Positions 24,528 through 35,721 of a stretch of DNA of 64,000 nt are shown one piece after another. The translations under genes and the position numbers were made by a program. The notes under the pieces are model-generated. The model ran no database searches. It saw nothing but the letters and a program-made list of their open reading frames with translations, and was not told the DNA's origin. Each line of letters starts with the position of its first letter. Position 1 is the stretch's first letter. Source of the stretch: Pedobacter yulinensis (GTDB lineage: Bacteria > Bacteroidota > Bacteroidia > Sphingobacteriales > Sphingobacteriaceae); assembly GCF_003029735.1 (NCBI RefSeq), contig NZ_KZ686269.1, positions 1,178,001 to 1,242,000 of the forward strand, written 5' to 3'.

Positions 24528-27500
24528 ATGATTCATTTCTTTTTAAGCCAGTCTGATTCGGTTTTCGCGGTTCAGACCGAGAAGGATTTTTCCCCTGCCG
24601 ATATTACAAAACTCGAATGGCTCTTTGGCGGCGCCAGGCTGCAGCAAACCTCCGGATTGGATGGTTTCTATGTAGGACCCCGGGCAGCCATGATCACGCC
24701 CTGGAGCACCAATGCAGTTGAAATAACCCAGAACATGGATATACAGGGTATTATTCGCATTGAAGCGTTTCAAAAGGTCGATGCCACGTTTGCAGATTTC
24801 GACCCGATGCTCTCGCAAAAATATGATGGCCTGACTCAGGAAACGTATACCATTCACATCCAGCCCGAGCCAATCCTGCAGATTACTGACATTGCCGCTT
24901 ATAACAAACAGGAGGGCCTCTCGCTAAGCGAGGAAGAAGTCGCCTACCTCGAAGCACTGGCGAAACGCCTGGGCCGCCCGCTTACCGACTCGGAAGTATT
25001 CGGCTTTTCGCAGGTCAATTCCGAGCACTGCCGCCACAAAATATTTAACGGCAAATTTGTCATTGACGGCGTAGAACAGGAAACCTCGCTTTTCAAGCTG
25101 ATTAGAAAAACTTCAGAAACACACCCCAACGATATTGTTTCTGCCTATAAAGACAACGTGGCCTTCATTAAAGGTCCGGTCGTGCAGCAATTTGCGCCTG
25201 CGCGCGCCGATGAACCTGACTTTTACCAGGTCTCTGATTTCGAGTCAGTTATTTCCCTGAAAGCAGAAACACATAATTTTCCGACCACAGTTGAGCCTTT
25301 CAATGGTGCCGCAACCGGCTCGGGCGGAGAAATCCGCGACAGGCTGGCCGGCGGTCAGGGTTCGCTGCCGCTTGCGGGCACGGCCATTTACATGACGGCG
25401 TTACCCCGCCTTGAGGCAGACCGGCCCTGGGAACAGGGTATGGAAGAACGGAAGTGGCTGTACCAAACCCCGGTTGATATCCTGATCAAAGCTTCGAACG
25501 GCGCCACTGATTTCGGCAACAAGTTCGGACAGCCGCTCATTACCGGTTCAGTGCTTACATTTGAACATGACGAGCACAATGAAGCGCTCGACGCCCCTGC
25601 CCGCAAACTCGGCTTTGACAAGGTCATCATGCTGGCTGGCGGCATTGGTTACGGAAAAGCCAGCCAGGCGAAAAAGAAACAGCCACAGACCGGCGACCAG
25701 ATCGTTATTCTGGGTGGTGAAAATTACCGAATCGGCATGGGCGGTGCAGCCGTGTCTTCTGCCGACACGGGCGAACACGGTTCAGGTATTGAACTTAATG
25801 CCATTCAGCGCTCCAATCCTGAGATGCAGAAACGCGCAGCCAATGCCGTCAGGGCCATGGTTGAAAGTGACAACAACGACATCATTTCCATACATGACCA
25901 CGGCGCCGGCGGCCACCTGAACTGTCTCTCTGAACTCGTTGAAGAAACCGGCGGCAGGATCGACCTGGATAAACTTCCGGTGGGCGACCCTACCCTTTCA
26001 GCCAAAGAAATCATCGGCAACGAATCACAGGAACGCATGGGCCTGGTTATTGGCCGGGAGAGCGTGAAAAGGCTTGAAAAGATCGCCGCACGCGAAAGGG
26101 CCCCGATGTACACGGTGGGCGCTGTAACCGGCGATAACCGTTTCACCTTCGAATCAGCAACCACCGGGGTAAAACCAATGGATCTTGAGTTAAAAGACAT
26201 GTTCGGTAGCTCGCCGAAAGTTGTCATGGAAGACCGGTCTGTTGCTCGGAACTATAAAGCGCTGGCCTACGATCAGCAAAAGCTTCCAGAATACCTGCAG
26301 CAGGTGCTGCAGCTTGAAGCAGTAGCTTCGAAAGACTGGCTCACCAATAAAGTGGACCGCTGTGTAGGCGGAAGGGTAGCAAAACAGCAGTGTGCAGGAC
26401 CGCTGCAGCTGCCCTTGAATAACTGCGGCGTCATGGCACTGGATTTCCAGGGCATTGAAGGCATTGCAACTTCAGTAGGCCATGCTCCGGTTGCAGCCCT
26501 GATTGACCCGGCAGCCGGCAGTCGTCTCGCGATCGGCGAAGCATTGTCTAATATTGTATGGGCACCGCTGAAAGACGGACTGAAAAGCGTTTCGCTTTCG
26601 GCAAACTGGATGTGGGCCTGCAAGAATGAGGGCGAAGACGCCAGGCTATACCAGGCCGTGGCTGCCTGTTCTGCCTTTGCCATTGACCTGGGTATCAACA
26701 TTCCGACAGGAAAAGACTCCCTGTCAATGAAACAGAAATACAAGGATGGCGACGTAGTTGCTCCGGGCACCGTTATCATCTCGGCCGCCGGTAACTGCAG
26801 CAATCTGCGGCAGGTTGTCGAGCCTGTATTGCAGAAAGACGGCGGCGGCATCTATTACATTAACCTGTCTGGCGACGCTTACAAACTCGGCGGTTCGTCT
26901 TTCGCGCAGATCCTGAACGGCATTGGAAATGAAGCGCCAGACGTGACCGACGCAGGGCAGTTTAGCCGGGCGTTCAATGCCCTGCAGCAGCTGATCAAAG
27001 GCGGACATATCCGGGCCGGCCACGATGTAGGCAGCGGTGGCCTCATTACCACACTGCTTGAAATGTGTTTTGCCGACAGGGACCTGGGCGCTCAGCTTGA
27101 CTTAAGCGAACTAAACGAAACAGACAGCATCAAACTGCTTTTTGCCGAGAACATCGCTGTTGTTTTCCAGGCTGAGGAGGCAGCGGCCACATTACTTAGC
27201 CAGGAAGGCATTGCCTTCACAAAGCTTGGCAGCGTTAGCCAGTCGGCCGTTCTGGAAATTAAAAACGGTGAAACAGCCTATTCCTTTGATATCGACGAAT
27301 TGCGCGATGTTTGGTTCAAAACCTCATACCTCCTCGATTGTAAACAAAGCGGGCAAAAGAAGGCCAAAGAACGTTTTGATAACTACAAACACCAGGTGTT
27401 AAAGTACCGTTTCCCTGACCATTTTGATGGCCGTAAACCGGCCATTGATCCGGCCCGCCCTCGCCCGAAAGCGGCGATCATTCGCGAGAAGGGCAGCAAT

Positions 27501-28220
27501 TCTGAGCGTGAACTGGCCAACGCCATGTTCCTGGCAGGCTTTGACGTGAAAGACGTACACATGACCGACCTGATCAGCGGCCGTGAAACTCTGGAAGATA
27601 TCAGGTTTATCGGTGCCGTAGGCGGCTTTTCAAATTCTGACGTATTGGGCTCTGCCAAAGGATGGGCCGGTGCGTTTCTGTATAACGAAACGGCCCGGTT
27701 AACCCTTGAAAAGTTTTTCAAACGGCAAGACACCCTTTCGGTCGGCGTTTGTAACGGCTGCCAGTTGTTTGTGGAGCTCGGGCTGATCAATCCCGATCAT
27801 GAGCAAAAACCAAAAATGCTGCACAATGAAAGTGGAAAGCACGAAAGCGTTTTCACATCACTCACGATAGCGGAAAATGACTCGGTCATGCTCTCCTCGC
27901 TCGCCGGAAGCACCCTGGGTGTCTGGGTTTCGCACGGAGAAGGCCGTTTCCAGCTGCCGTATGAAGAGAACAGGTACAACATCGTGGCCAAATATGCCTA
28001 TGAGGCATATCCTGCAAGTCCGAATGGCTCAGATTTTAATACGGCCATGCTGTGTGACCCTACCGGCCGTCACCTGGTCATGATGCCACACATTGAACGC
28101 TCGCTCTTCCAGTGGCACTGGGCCAATTACCCGGCAGGCCGGCAGGACGAGGTTTCGCCATGGCTTGAAGCTTTCGTCAACGCTCGAAAATGGGTAGAAA
28201 AACAAACCGTTCAGGCTTAG
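24528..28220 (+). CDS. purL: Phosphoribosylformylglycinamidine synthase, large fused form
   Basis: A 1230-residue enzyme for step 4 of purine synthesis: FGAR + Gln + ATP to FGAM. It is the single-chain type. An N-terminal domain is followed by two AIRS-like halves (SQVNSEHCRHKIFNG and SLKAETHNFPTTVEPFNGAA with the ATP-binding region; the second half around KDSLSMKQKYKDG) and a class I glutamine amidotransferase domain from about residue 985. The catalytic Cys1075 is in VGVCNGCQLF, and the partner His and Glu are in MMPHIERSLFQWHW. The ATG at 24528 follows an exact promoter box. A terminator follows. The gene is close to glnN and purM, so purine and glutamine synthesis genes cluster here. Confidence 0.96.
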   Translation: MIHFFLSQSDSVFAVQTEKDFSPADITKLEWLFGGARLQQTSGLDGFYVGPRAAMITPWSTNAVEITQNMDIQGIIRIEAFQKVDATFADFDPMLSQKYDGLTQETYTIHIQPEPILQITDIAAYNKQEGLSLSEEEVAYLEALAKRLGRPLTDSEVFGFSQVNSEHCRHKIFNGKFVIDGVEQETSLFKLIRKTSETHPNDIVSAYKDNVAFIKGPVVQQFAPARADEPDFYQVSDFESVISLKAETHNFPTTVEPFNGAATGSGGEIRDRLAGGQGSLPLAGTAIYMTALPRLEADRPWEQGMEERKWLYQTPVDILIKASNGATDFGNKFGQPLITGSVLTFEHDEHNEALDAPARKLGFDKVIMLAGGIGYGKASQAKKKQPQTGDQIVILGGENYRIGMGGAAVSSADTGEHGSGIELNAIQRSNPEMQKRAANAVRAMVESDNNDIISIHDHGAGGHLNCLSELVEETGGRIDLDKLPVGDPTLSAKEIIGNESQERMGLVIGRESVKRLEKIAARERAPMYTVGAVTGDNRFTFESATTGVKPMDLELKDMFGSSPKVVMEDRSVARNYKALAYDQQKLPEYLQQVLQLEAVASKDWLTNKVDRCVGGRVAKQQCAGPLQLPLNNCGVMALDFQGIEGIATSVGHAPVAALIDPAAGSRLAIGEALSNIVWAPLKDGLKSVSLSANWMWACKNEGEDARLYQAVAACSAFAIDLGINIPTGKDSLSMKQKYKDGDVVAPGTVIISAAGNCSNLRQVVEPVLQKDGGGIYYINLSGDAYKLGGSSFAQILNGIGNEAPDVTDAGQFSRAFNALQQLIKGGHIRAGHDVGSGGLITTLLEMCFADRDLGAQLDLSELNETDSIKLLFAENIAVVFQAEEAAATLLSQEGIAFTKLGSVSQSAVLEIKNGETAYSFDIDELRDVWFKTSYLLDCKQSGQKKAKERFDNYKHQVLKYRFPDHFDGRKPAIDPARPRPKAAIIREKGSNSERELANAMFLAGFDVKDVHMTDLISGRETLEDIRFIGAVGGFSNSDVLGSAKGWAGAFLYNETARLTLEKFFKRQDTLSVGVCNGCQLFVELGLINPDHEQKPKMLHNESGKHESVFTSLTIAENDSVMLSSLAGSTLGVWVSHGEGRFQLPYEENRYNIVAKYAYEAYPASPNGSDFNTAMLCDPTGRHLVMMPHIERSLFQWHWANYPAGRQDEVSPWLEAFVNARKWVEKQTVQA

Positions 28221-28253
28221 GCCGTCAGCCAGGCTTAACCTATATATGACAGC

Positions 28254-28283
28254 AAGGCCCCGGAATAAATTCCGGGGCCTTTT
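28254..28283 (+). terminator. Terminator after purL
   Basis: A perfect 12-bp stem AAGGCCCCGGAA/TTCCGGGGCCTT with loop TAAA, followed by TTG. The T-run is short, but the stem is very GC-rich. Confidence 0.75.
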
Positions 28284-28355
28284 GCATGCAGCCTCCAGGG
28301 ACATAACGAGGCCGCCGGCATGTGCCGGACGACCTTCACCCTACTTCACTATACC

Positions 28356-29174
28356 CTATAACCCGATATTGAATGCAATGGCCATCGTGTACCGCACACG
28401 GACCGGCAGCCCGTTGTTTACGCCCGGAATCCACTTCGGCGACTTGCTGATCACCCGGATGGCTTCTGCATCGCATGCCGCATTTAAACTTTTTAATACC
28501 TGAACCTGGCTTACGCTGCCGTCTTTCTCGACAACGAAACTGAGCTGGACTTTTCCCGTCACTTCTTCCTGCGGATACTGCAGGTTGCGCTGAATGTATT
28601 TCTCCCAGGCCGGCTGCCCGCCTACGAATTTCGGATAGACCTGTACCCCCGCCGCGCTGTAAATTTCATCAGACCCGGTCGCTGCCACTGCCGTTCCGCT
28701 GCCTGCCTGGTCTGCCTCGGCTTGGGGCAGCGCGATCTGCACATTTTCAAGACCGTCCTGGGTTATAGTCGAGATGGCGGCATTTTTTAGCTCATCTATG
28801 GTTGGGGGCACATCTGTGACAGCCTTGTTTACCACGACGATATTTGAACTGAATTTAACAGACTTGATCTTTTCTGTCGTCGTTTCCTGTGGCTTGGGCG
28901 GCTCTTCGTCATTCGGTGGCCGCATGTCATGAACCGGGTCCAGTTCAACGACTGTTGCTGTATCAACGACTGCTTCGGTTTTTGGAAAGAGTTTGCTGTA
29001 GATGACAGGAGCGAGAAAAGCGCAGGTAAAGAGCACTGAAGAGAGCGTCAAGGCAAACAGGAGGATGCGCGAAGAGGCAGCACGCAATTGGTAAGCACCG
29101 TATTGTTTGTTTCTGTTGTTGAATACAATCTCGAGCCACTCGGTCTTGTATACATTTAGTGCGGAGTTAAACAT
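28356..29174 (-). CDS. TonB-family energy transducer
   Basis: A 272-residue protein. The cytoplasmic head has the Bacteroidota-type sequence WLEIVFNNRNKQYGAYQLRA. It is followed by one membrane helix (residues about 37-58), a proline- and glutamate-rich periplasmic stretch (PPNDEEPPKPQETTTE) and a C-terminal TonB domain (residues about 190-272) with VYPKFVGGQPAWEKYIQRNL and VQLSFVVEKDGSVSQVQVLK. It carries proton-motive energy to outer-membrane receptors. No exbBD lies next to it. The ATG at 29174 is chosen because the domain starts there; the gene is divergent from glnN. Confidence 0.9.
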   Translation of the reverse strand: MFNSALNVYKTEWLEIVFNNRNKQYGAYQLRAASSRILLFALTLSSVLFTCAFLAPVIYSKLFPKTEAVVDTATVVELDPVHDMRPPNDEEPPKPQETTTEKIKSVKFSSNIVVVNKAVTDVPPTIDELKNAAISTITQDGLENVQIALPQAEADQAGSGTAVAATGSDEIYSAAGVQVYPKFVGGQPAWEKYIQRNLQYPQEEVTGKVQLSFVVEKDGSVSQVQVLKSLNAACDAEAIRVISKSPKWIPGVNNGLPVRVRYTMAIAFNIGL

Positions 29175-29328
29175 GGTTTGAGGTTTTGATTTAAGCTGAT
29201 GATGTCTGCAATTTTCTAATTCCATAAGGGCCGGCAAAAAAAATTGCCGGGCTATCGCGGTGAGCGGAAGAAACGCATCAAGTAGTTTTACGATTTTTCA
29301 TGTCTTTTTCAAAAATTTAGTCCCATAT

Positions 29329-29362
29329 TTTGAATGTTTTATGAATGATAATGTTATTTTTG
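29329..29362 (+). promoter_or_regulatory. Promoter of glnN
   Basis: TTTG (29329-29332), a 22-bp spacer and TATTTTTG (29355-29362). The start would be near 29367, about 17 bases before the ATG. Confidence 0.65.
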
Positions 29363-29383
29363 GCAAAAAAAACTAAACAATAA

Positions 29384-31567
29384 ATGAAAAGTCTTAGAAC
29401 AATCGCATTAAAGGAGGCTCAAACCAGAATTTCACCTGAGGTAAAATCACCTTCGGCAAAAATTTCTGACTTTTTTGGCTTGAATGTATTTGATAAGAGA
29501 AAAATGAGAGATTTCTTATCAAAGGAAGTTTATGAAAAACTGACCATTGCCATCGATCAGGGCGAACTGATCGGCCAAGAGGAAGCCAACCAGATTGCGA
29601 CAGCAATGAAATCCTGGGCGATGTCTAAGGGCGCCACACACTATACACACTGGTTTCAGCCGTTAACCGGAACCACTGCAGAAAAACACGATGCGTTCTT
29701 CGAGCCAAGTTCTGACGGCGCAATCGAGAAATTCTCTGGCGCCGCGCTGGTTCAGCAGGAACCCGATGCATCAAGTTTCCCGAACGGCGGCATCCGTAAT
29801 ACTTTCGAGGCCCGCGGTTACACCGCCTGGGACCCGTCGTCGCCAGCCTTCATCATGGAAAACAAAGCCGGCAAAACGCTTTGTATCCCAACTGTGTTTG
29901 TTTCTTACACCGGCGAAGCACTTGATTATAAAGCCCCCTTGCTGAAGGCACTCGCAGCACTTGACAAGGCCGCTGTAGATGTTTGCCAGTATTTTGATAA
30001 AGGTATTACCAAAGTGAACGCCTCACTCGGTATCGAACAGGAATATTTCCTGGTAGATGAGTCGCTGTTCAATGCACGCCCCGACCTCGTGCTGACCGGC
30101 CGTGCGTTGTTCGGTCACATGAGCGCTAAAGGACAACAACTTGAAGACCATTATTTCGGTTCCATTCCTGACCGCGTATTTACGTTTATGGTCGACTTCG
30201 AAAACGAAGCACTGAAACTGGGTATTCCTTTGAAAACCCGTCACAACGAGGTTGCGCCTTCACAGTTCGAGTGCGCGCCAATCTATGAGGAGATTAACCT
30301 GGCTATTGACCACAACCAGCTGCTCATGGACTTGATGGAAAAGGTAGCCCGCCGCCACCATTTCCGTGTACTGCTGCACGAAAAACCGTATGCAGGTATT
30401 AACGGATCAGGTAAACACAACAACTGGAGCATGATTACCAATACCGGCAAAAACTTGCTGGCACCTGGTAAAACGCCGAAAAATAACCTGATGTTCCTTA
30501 CCTTCTTTGTCAATACAATCAAAGCCGTTCACGAACACGCAGACCTGCTCCGTGCAAGCATCGCTTCAGTAAGCAATGACCACCGCCTCGGCGCAAACGA
30601 AGCGCCGCCTGCAATCATTTCAATCTTCCTGGGTCAGCAGCTGAACGAAGTACTTGACGAGATCGAGCACTCGAGAATCAGCAAAAAAATCAAGGAAGAC
30701 AACGCACTGTGGCTGGGTATTCCTAAGATTCCGCAAATCCTGCTTGACAATACCGACCGCAACCGCACCTCGCCGTTTGCCTTCACCGGCAACAAGTTTG
30801 AGTTGCGTGCCGTAGGTTCTTCTGCCAACTCTTCAGCGCCGATGACTGTCTTGAATGCCATCGTTGCCGAACAATTGACGAAATTTAAGGTTGAAGTAGA
30901 CAAGCTGATCAAAAAAGGCGATAAAAAAGACATCGCTTTGTTAACTGTGATCAAAAAATATATCAAGGAGTCTAAAAACATTCGTTTTGAAGGCAATGGT
31001 TACAGCCAGGAGTGGGAAGATGAAGCAAACCTGCGCGGCTTGTCCAACATCAAGACTACACCGAAGGCGCTGGATGCTTATGTAAGCGAAAAGACCACCG
31101 CCCTGTTCACAGCTACAAATATTTTCAGCAAACGCGAACTGCACGCACGTCATGAGATCATGCTGGAAAACTACTACAAAAAGCTCCAGATCGAAGCCCG
31201 TGTCATGGGCGAGGTGGCCAACACTTCCATCATTCCTGCGGCCATTGCCTACCAGAACACACTGATTGAAAATGTTAAAGGACTCAAAGAACTCGGATTG
31301 AACGATGAGGCAGTTGCTGTTCCGCTCGGCATTGTAAACAAACTTTCAGAGCACCTGGGCCAGGTAAAATCAAACATTGACTCGATGCTGGAAGAACGCA
31401 AAGCAACCAACAAAATCGACGATACGCGTGAAAAATCAATCGCGTACGACGAAAAGGTCAAGTCTTACTTTGAGACCATCCGTTACCATGTTGATAAACT
31501 GGAGCAGATCGTTGACGACAGCGTTTGGCCGTTGCCAAAATTCAGAGAACTGTTGTTCCTGAAATAG
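29384..31567 (+). CDS. glnN: Glutamine synthetase type III
   Basis: A 727-residue enzyme making glutamine from glutamate, ammonia and ATP. The length and the motifs SLGIEQEYFLVDESLFNARP, TRHNEVAPSQFECAPIYEEI, GINGSGKHNNWSM and RLGANEAPPAIISIFLG are those of GSIII, the hexameric type common in Bacteroidota and unlike the 470-residue GSI. The N-terminal 90 residues and the long helical C-terminus (NKIDDTREKSIAYDEKVKSY) are GSIII-specific. It has its own promoter and a strong terminator. It provides glutamine for PurL and other amidotransferases encoded nearby. Confidence 0.96.
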   Translation: MKSLRTIALKEAQTRISPEVKSPSAKISDFFGLNVFDKRKMRDFLSKEVYEKLTIAIDQGELIGQEEANQIATAMKSWAMSKGATHYTHWFQPLTGTTAEKHDAFFEPSSDGAIEKFSGAALVQQEPDASSFPNGGIRNTFEARGYTAWDPSSPAFIMENKAGKTLCIPTVFVSYTGEALDYKAPLLKALAALDKAAVDVCQYFDKGITKVNASLGIEQEYFLVDESLFNARPDLVLTGRALFGHMSAKGQQLEDHYFGSIPDRVFTFMVDFENEALKLGIPLKTRHNEVAPSQFECAPIYEEINLAIDHNQLLMDLMEKVARRHHFRVLLHEKPYAGINGSGKHNNWSMITNTGKNLLAPGKTPKNNLMFLTFFVNTIKAVHEHADLLRASIASVSNDHRLGANEAPPAIISIFLGQQLNEVLDEIEHSRISKKIKEDNALWLGIPKIPQILLDNTDRNRTSPFAFTGNKFELRAVGSSANSSAPMTVLNAIVAEQLTKFKVEVDKLIKKGDKKDIALLTVIKKYIKESKNIRFEGNGYSQEWEDEANLRGLSNIKTTPKALDAYVSEKTTALFTATNIFSKRELHARHEIMLENYYKKLQIEARVMGEVANTSIIPAAIAYQNTLIENVKGLKELGLNDEAVAVPLGIVNKLSEHLGQVKSNIDSMLEERKATNKIDDTREKSIAYDEKVKSYFETIRYHVDKLEQIVDDSVWPLPKFRELLFLK

Positions 31568-31588
31568 CCGACCAACCTCTTTTTAAAG

Positions 31589-31623
31589 ATAACCCCGGGT
31601 GCAGTACCCGGGGTTATTTTTTT
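31589..31623 (+). terminator. Terminator after glnN
   Basis: A perfect 12-bp stem ATAACCCCGGGT/ACCCGGGGTTAT, loop GCAGT, then seven T. It lies only 22 bp before the minus-7 box of purM, so the end of glnN and the start of purM are tightly packed. Confidence 0.92.
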
Positions 31624-31645
31624 GATCAATCCATGGCGAAAATTT

Positions 31646-31653
31646 TATCTTTG
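31646..31653 (+). promoter_or_regulatory. Minus-7 box TATCTTTG of purM
   Basis: An exact TAnnTTTG ending 7 bases before the ATG at 31661. Confidence 0.65.
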
Positions 31654-31660
31654 CAGCAAC

Positions 31661-32842
31661 ATGAGCGATAACCGGTACAACCAGCGAGGCGTTTCTGCCT
31701 CGAAAGAAGATGTGCACAATGCCATCAAAAACATAGACAAAGGAATCTTCCCGAAAGCATTTTGCAAGATCATTCCAGACGTGCTCGGAAACGACGAAAC
31801 CTACTGCAACATCATGCACGCAGATGGCGCCGGCACAAAGTCTTCGCTGGCTTACGTATACTGGAAAGAAACCGGCGACGCTTCTGTCTGGAAAGGCATT
31901 GCACAGGATGCCATCATCATGAACCTGGACGACCTCATCTGCGTGGGCGCTACTGACCAGATCCTGCTGTCATCTACCATTGGCCGCAATAAAAACCTGA
32001 TCCCGGGCGATGTCATCGCCGCCGTGATCAACGGAACCGAAGAGATCCTTGCAGAACTTCGCGGCCTGGGCATCTCCATTTATTCGACGGGTGGCGAAAC
32101 GGCCGATGTGGGCGACCTTGTGCGCACCATCATTGTCGACTCTACCGTGACCTGCCGCATGAAGCGCGACGATGTGATCAGCAACGACCGCATCAGCGCC
32201 GGCGACGTCATTGTTGGGCTTGCATCGAGCGGAAAAGCAAGCTATGAAACGGAATACAACGGCGGTATGGGCTCAAATGGCCTGACTTCGGCACGGCATG
32301 ACGTTTTTGGAAAGGCGGTGGCCGATGCTTATCCTGAAAGTTATGATCCGGCCGTTCCTTACAACCTCGTTTTTTCGGGAAGCCGAAAACTGACCGACAC
32401 GGTTCAGATTGAGGGTTTCGGAAGCGTTACGGCAGGCAAACTGGTCCTGTCACCGACCCGTACCTACGCACCCGTTATCAAAAGCATCCTGGAAAATGGC
32501 AGGCAGGGAATCAATGGCATCGTGCATTGCAGCGGCGGCGCTCAAACCAAAGTGTTACACTTTATAAATGAGGGGCTGCACGTAGTTAAAAATAACCTGT
32601 TCCCTACCCCGCCGCTTTTTAGTATGATCCAGGAAGAATCGCGCACCGACTGGGCCGAAATGTACAAGGTATTTAACATGGGCCACCGGATGGAACTGTA
32701 TGTAACTCCCGAACGTGCCGATGAGATTATTGCAACCGCCGAGCAATTTGGCATTGGTGCCAGGATTGTAGGTTACGTTGAAGCCGGCGAAGGAAAAAGC
32801 GTTACCATTGAAAGCGAACACGGCACGTTCCGTTACAGCTAA
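31661..32842 (+). CDS. purM: Phosphoribosylformylglycinamidine cyclo-ligase (AIR synthase)
   Basis: A 393-residue enzyme for step 5 of purine synthesis, FGAM to AIR, which uses the product of PurL. It has the AIRS fold: MHADGAGTKSSLAYVYWKE holds the ATP-binding residues, IMNLDDLICVGATDQILLSS and YSTGGETADVGDLVRT are the conserved metal- and phosphate-binding segments, and VIVGLASSGKASYETEYNGG starts the C-terminal domain. It is longer than the 345-residue E. coli enzyme, as is usual in Bacteroidota. The ATG at 31661 is preferred over a frame start 39 nt earlier because of the promoter box between them. Confidence 0.94.
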   Translation: MSDNRYNQRGVSASKEDVHNAIKNIDKGIFPKAFCKIIPDVLGNDETYCNIMHADGAGTKSSLAYVYWKETGDASVWKGIAQDAIIMNLDDLICVGATDQILLSSTIGRNKNLIPGDVIAAVINGTEEILAELRGLGISIYSTGGETADVGDLVRTIIVDSTVTCRMKRDDVISNDRISAGDVIVGLASSGKASYETEYNGGMGSNGLTSARHDVFGKAVADAYPESYDPAVPYNLVFSGSRKLTDTVQIEGFGSVTAGKLVLSPTRTYAPVIKSILENGRQGINGIVHCSGGAQTKVLHFINEGLHVVKNNLFPTPPLFSMIQEESRTDWAEMYKVFNMGHRMELYVTPERADEIIATAEQFGIGARIVGYVEAGEGKSVTIESEHGTFRYS

Positions 32843-32973
32843 TTGCCAACAGATCTGACAATCAGCGATTTGTTTTTTTTTCAAAATTTAATTTGGTGCA
32901 TATCAAATAATTTCCGACTTTTGAAACATTATTTGGCAGTATAGCTAAATCATAGTCAGACCGCAGGGTTTTG

Positions 32974-33070
32974 ATTTATAAAGAAGTGGCGAGAGACAGG
33001 CTCCGAGACCCACTGGCAACCCTCCCGAGAGGAGAAGGTGCCAATTCCTGGCCTAGCAGAATAATTTGCG
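32974..33070 (+). ncRNA. SAM-I (S-box) riboswitch
   Basis: All core parts are present in order. P2 is AGTGG/CCACT with the internal GAG-ACAGG-CTC. The invariant TGGCAACC is followed by P3 (CTCC/GGAG around CGAGA), the signature AAGGTGCCAATTCC and P4 (CTG/CAG). The outer P1 helix is A/T-rich and its exact ends are uncertain. It senses S-adenosylmethionine and lowers expression of downstream methionine genes. No classic terminator follows directly; a short stem ATTTG/CAAAT comes right after it. It precedes the leader ORF and metY-metX-hom. Confidence 0.92.
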
Positions 33071-33092
33071 GGCAAATATAAATTGCAACACG

Positions 33093-34635
<1,543 letters not shown>

Positions 34636-34661
34636 TTAACCGGGTTGTATACAACGAAACA

Positions 34662-35720
34662 ATGAGTACACAAAAAATATATACACATTCAAAGCAGTTC
34701 AAGCTCGAAAGCGGCAAAAAGCTACGTAAGCTGGAACTTGCTTACCAGACCTACGGCACGCTTAACGCAGATAGGGATAATGTGATCTGGGTGTGTCATG
34801 CATTGACTGCCAACGCGGACGTCTTTGACTGGTGGGACGGGCTTTTTGGCGAGAACGCGCTCTTTAACCCAAAAGAACATTTCATCATCTGCGCAAACGT
34901 TCTGGGCTCACATTATGGCAGTACCAGCCCGCTAAGCACCAACCCGGTTACCGGTCAGCCTTATTACCTGTCTTTCCCGGCAATCAGCATCCGCGACATG
35001 GTGCAGGCCCATAAGCTGCTGGCAGACAGCCTCGGTATCGGCGCGATCAAATTGCTGATCGGGGGTTCCCTTGGCGGGCAGCAGGCGCTTGAATGGAGTA
35101 TTCTGGAACCTTCCCGCATTGAAAATCTGATATTGATCGCTACGAATGCAGCGCACTCGCCCTGGGGCATTGCTTTCAATGAAAGCCAGCGCCTGGCCAT
35201 CAGTACCGACCGCACGTTTTATGCAAATCAGCCAAACGGTGGTGCCAAAGGACTGAAAGCTGCCCGCAGCATAGCCCTCCTGTCGTACCGGACCTATGCC
35301 GCGTACAATGCTACGCAGGTAGAAAGTGTCAATGAAAAGACCGACCATTTCCGTGCGGCCTCATACCAGAACTACCAGGGCGAAAAGCTGGTTAACCGGT
35401 TCAATGCCTATAGTTACTGGTACCTGAGCAAAGCGATGGACAGCCATAATGTTGGCCGCGGCAGGCAGAGCATTGCAGAGGCGTTAAAGCAGGTCAAAGC
35501 AAAAACGCTGGTGATCGGGATTGAAAACGACTTTCTGTTCCCGGTAACCGAACAACGGTATCTCGCTGCCCACATCGACGGCGCAGCCCTGGCCACCATC
35601 GACTCGGCTTACGGTCATGACGGCTTCCTGATCGAAACCGATACGCTCACCAACCTGATCGGAAATTTCATCCGCGAGAGCGCAAAAAAGAAAATTGTCA
35701 AATTACACAAAACAGCATAA
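34662..35720 (+). CDS. metX: Homoserine O-acetyltransferase
   Basis: A 352-residue alpha/beta-hydrolase-fold enzyme that acetylates homoserine with acetyl-CoA. ELAYQTYGTLNADRDNVIWV opens it; NVLGSHYGSTSPLSTNPVTG is the substrate region. The nucleophile Ser136 is in LLIGGSLGGQQALEW; the other triad members are the Asp in GIENDFLFP and the His in YGHDGFLIE. It makes the substrate of MetY. 26 bp separate it from metY, and its stop is 1 bp before the hom start. Confidence 0.95.
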   Translation: MSTQKIYTHSKQFKLESGKKLRKLELAYQTYGTLNADRDNVIWVCHALTANADVFDWWDGLFGENALFNPKEHFIICANVLGSHYGSTSPLSTNPVTGQPYYLSFPAISIRDMVQAHKLLADSLGIGAIKLLIGGSLGGQQALEWSILEPSRIENLILIATNAAHSPWGIAFNESQRLAISTDRTFYANQPNGGAKGLKAARSIALLSYRTYAAYNATQVESVNEKTDHFRAASYQNYQGEKLVNRFNAYSYWYLSKAMDSHNVGRGRQSIAEALKQVKAKTLVIGIENDFLFPVTEQRYLAAHIDGAALATIDSAYGHDGFLIETDTLTNLIGNFIRESAKKKIVKLHKTA

Positions 35721-35721
35721 A

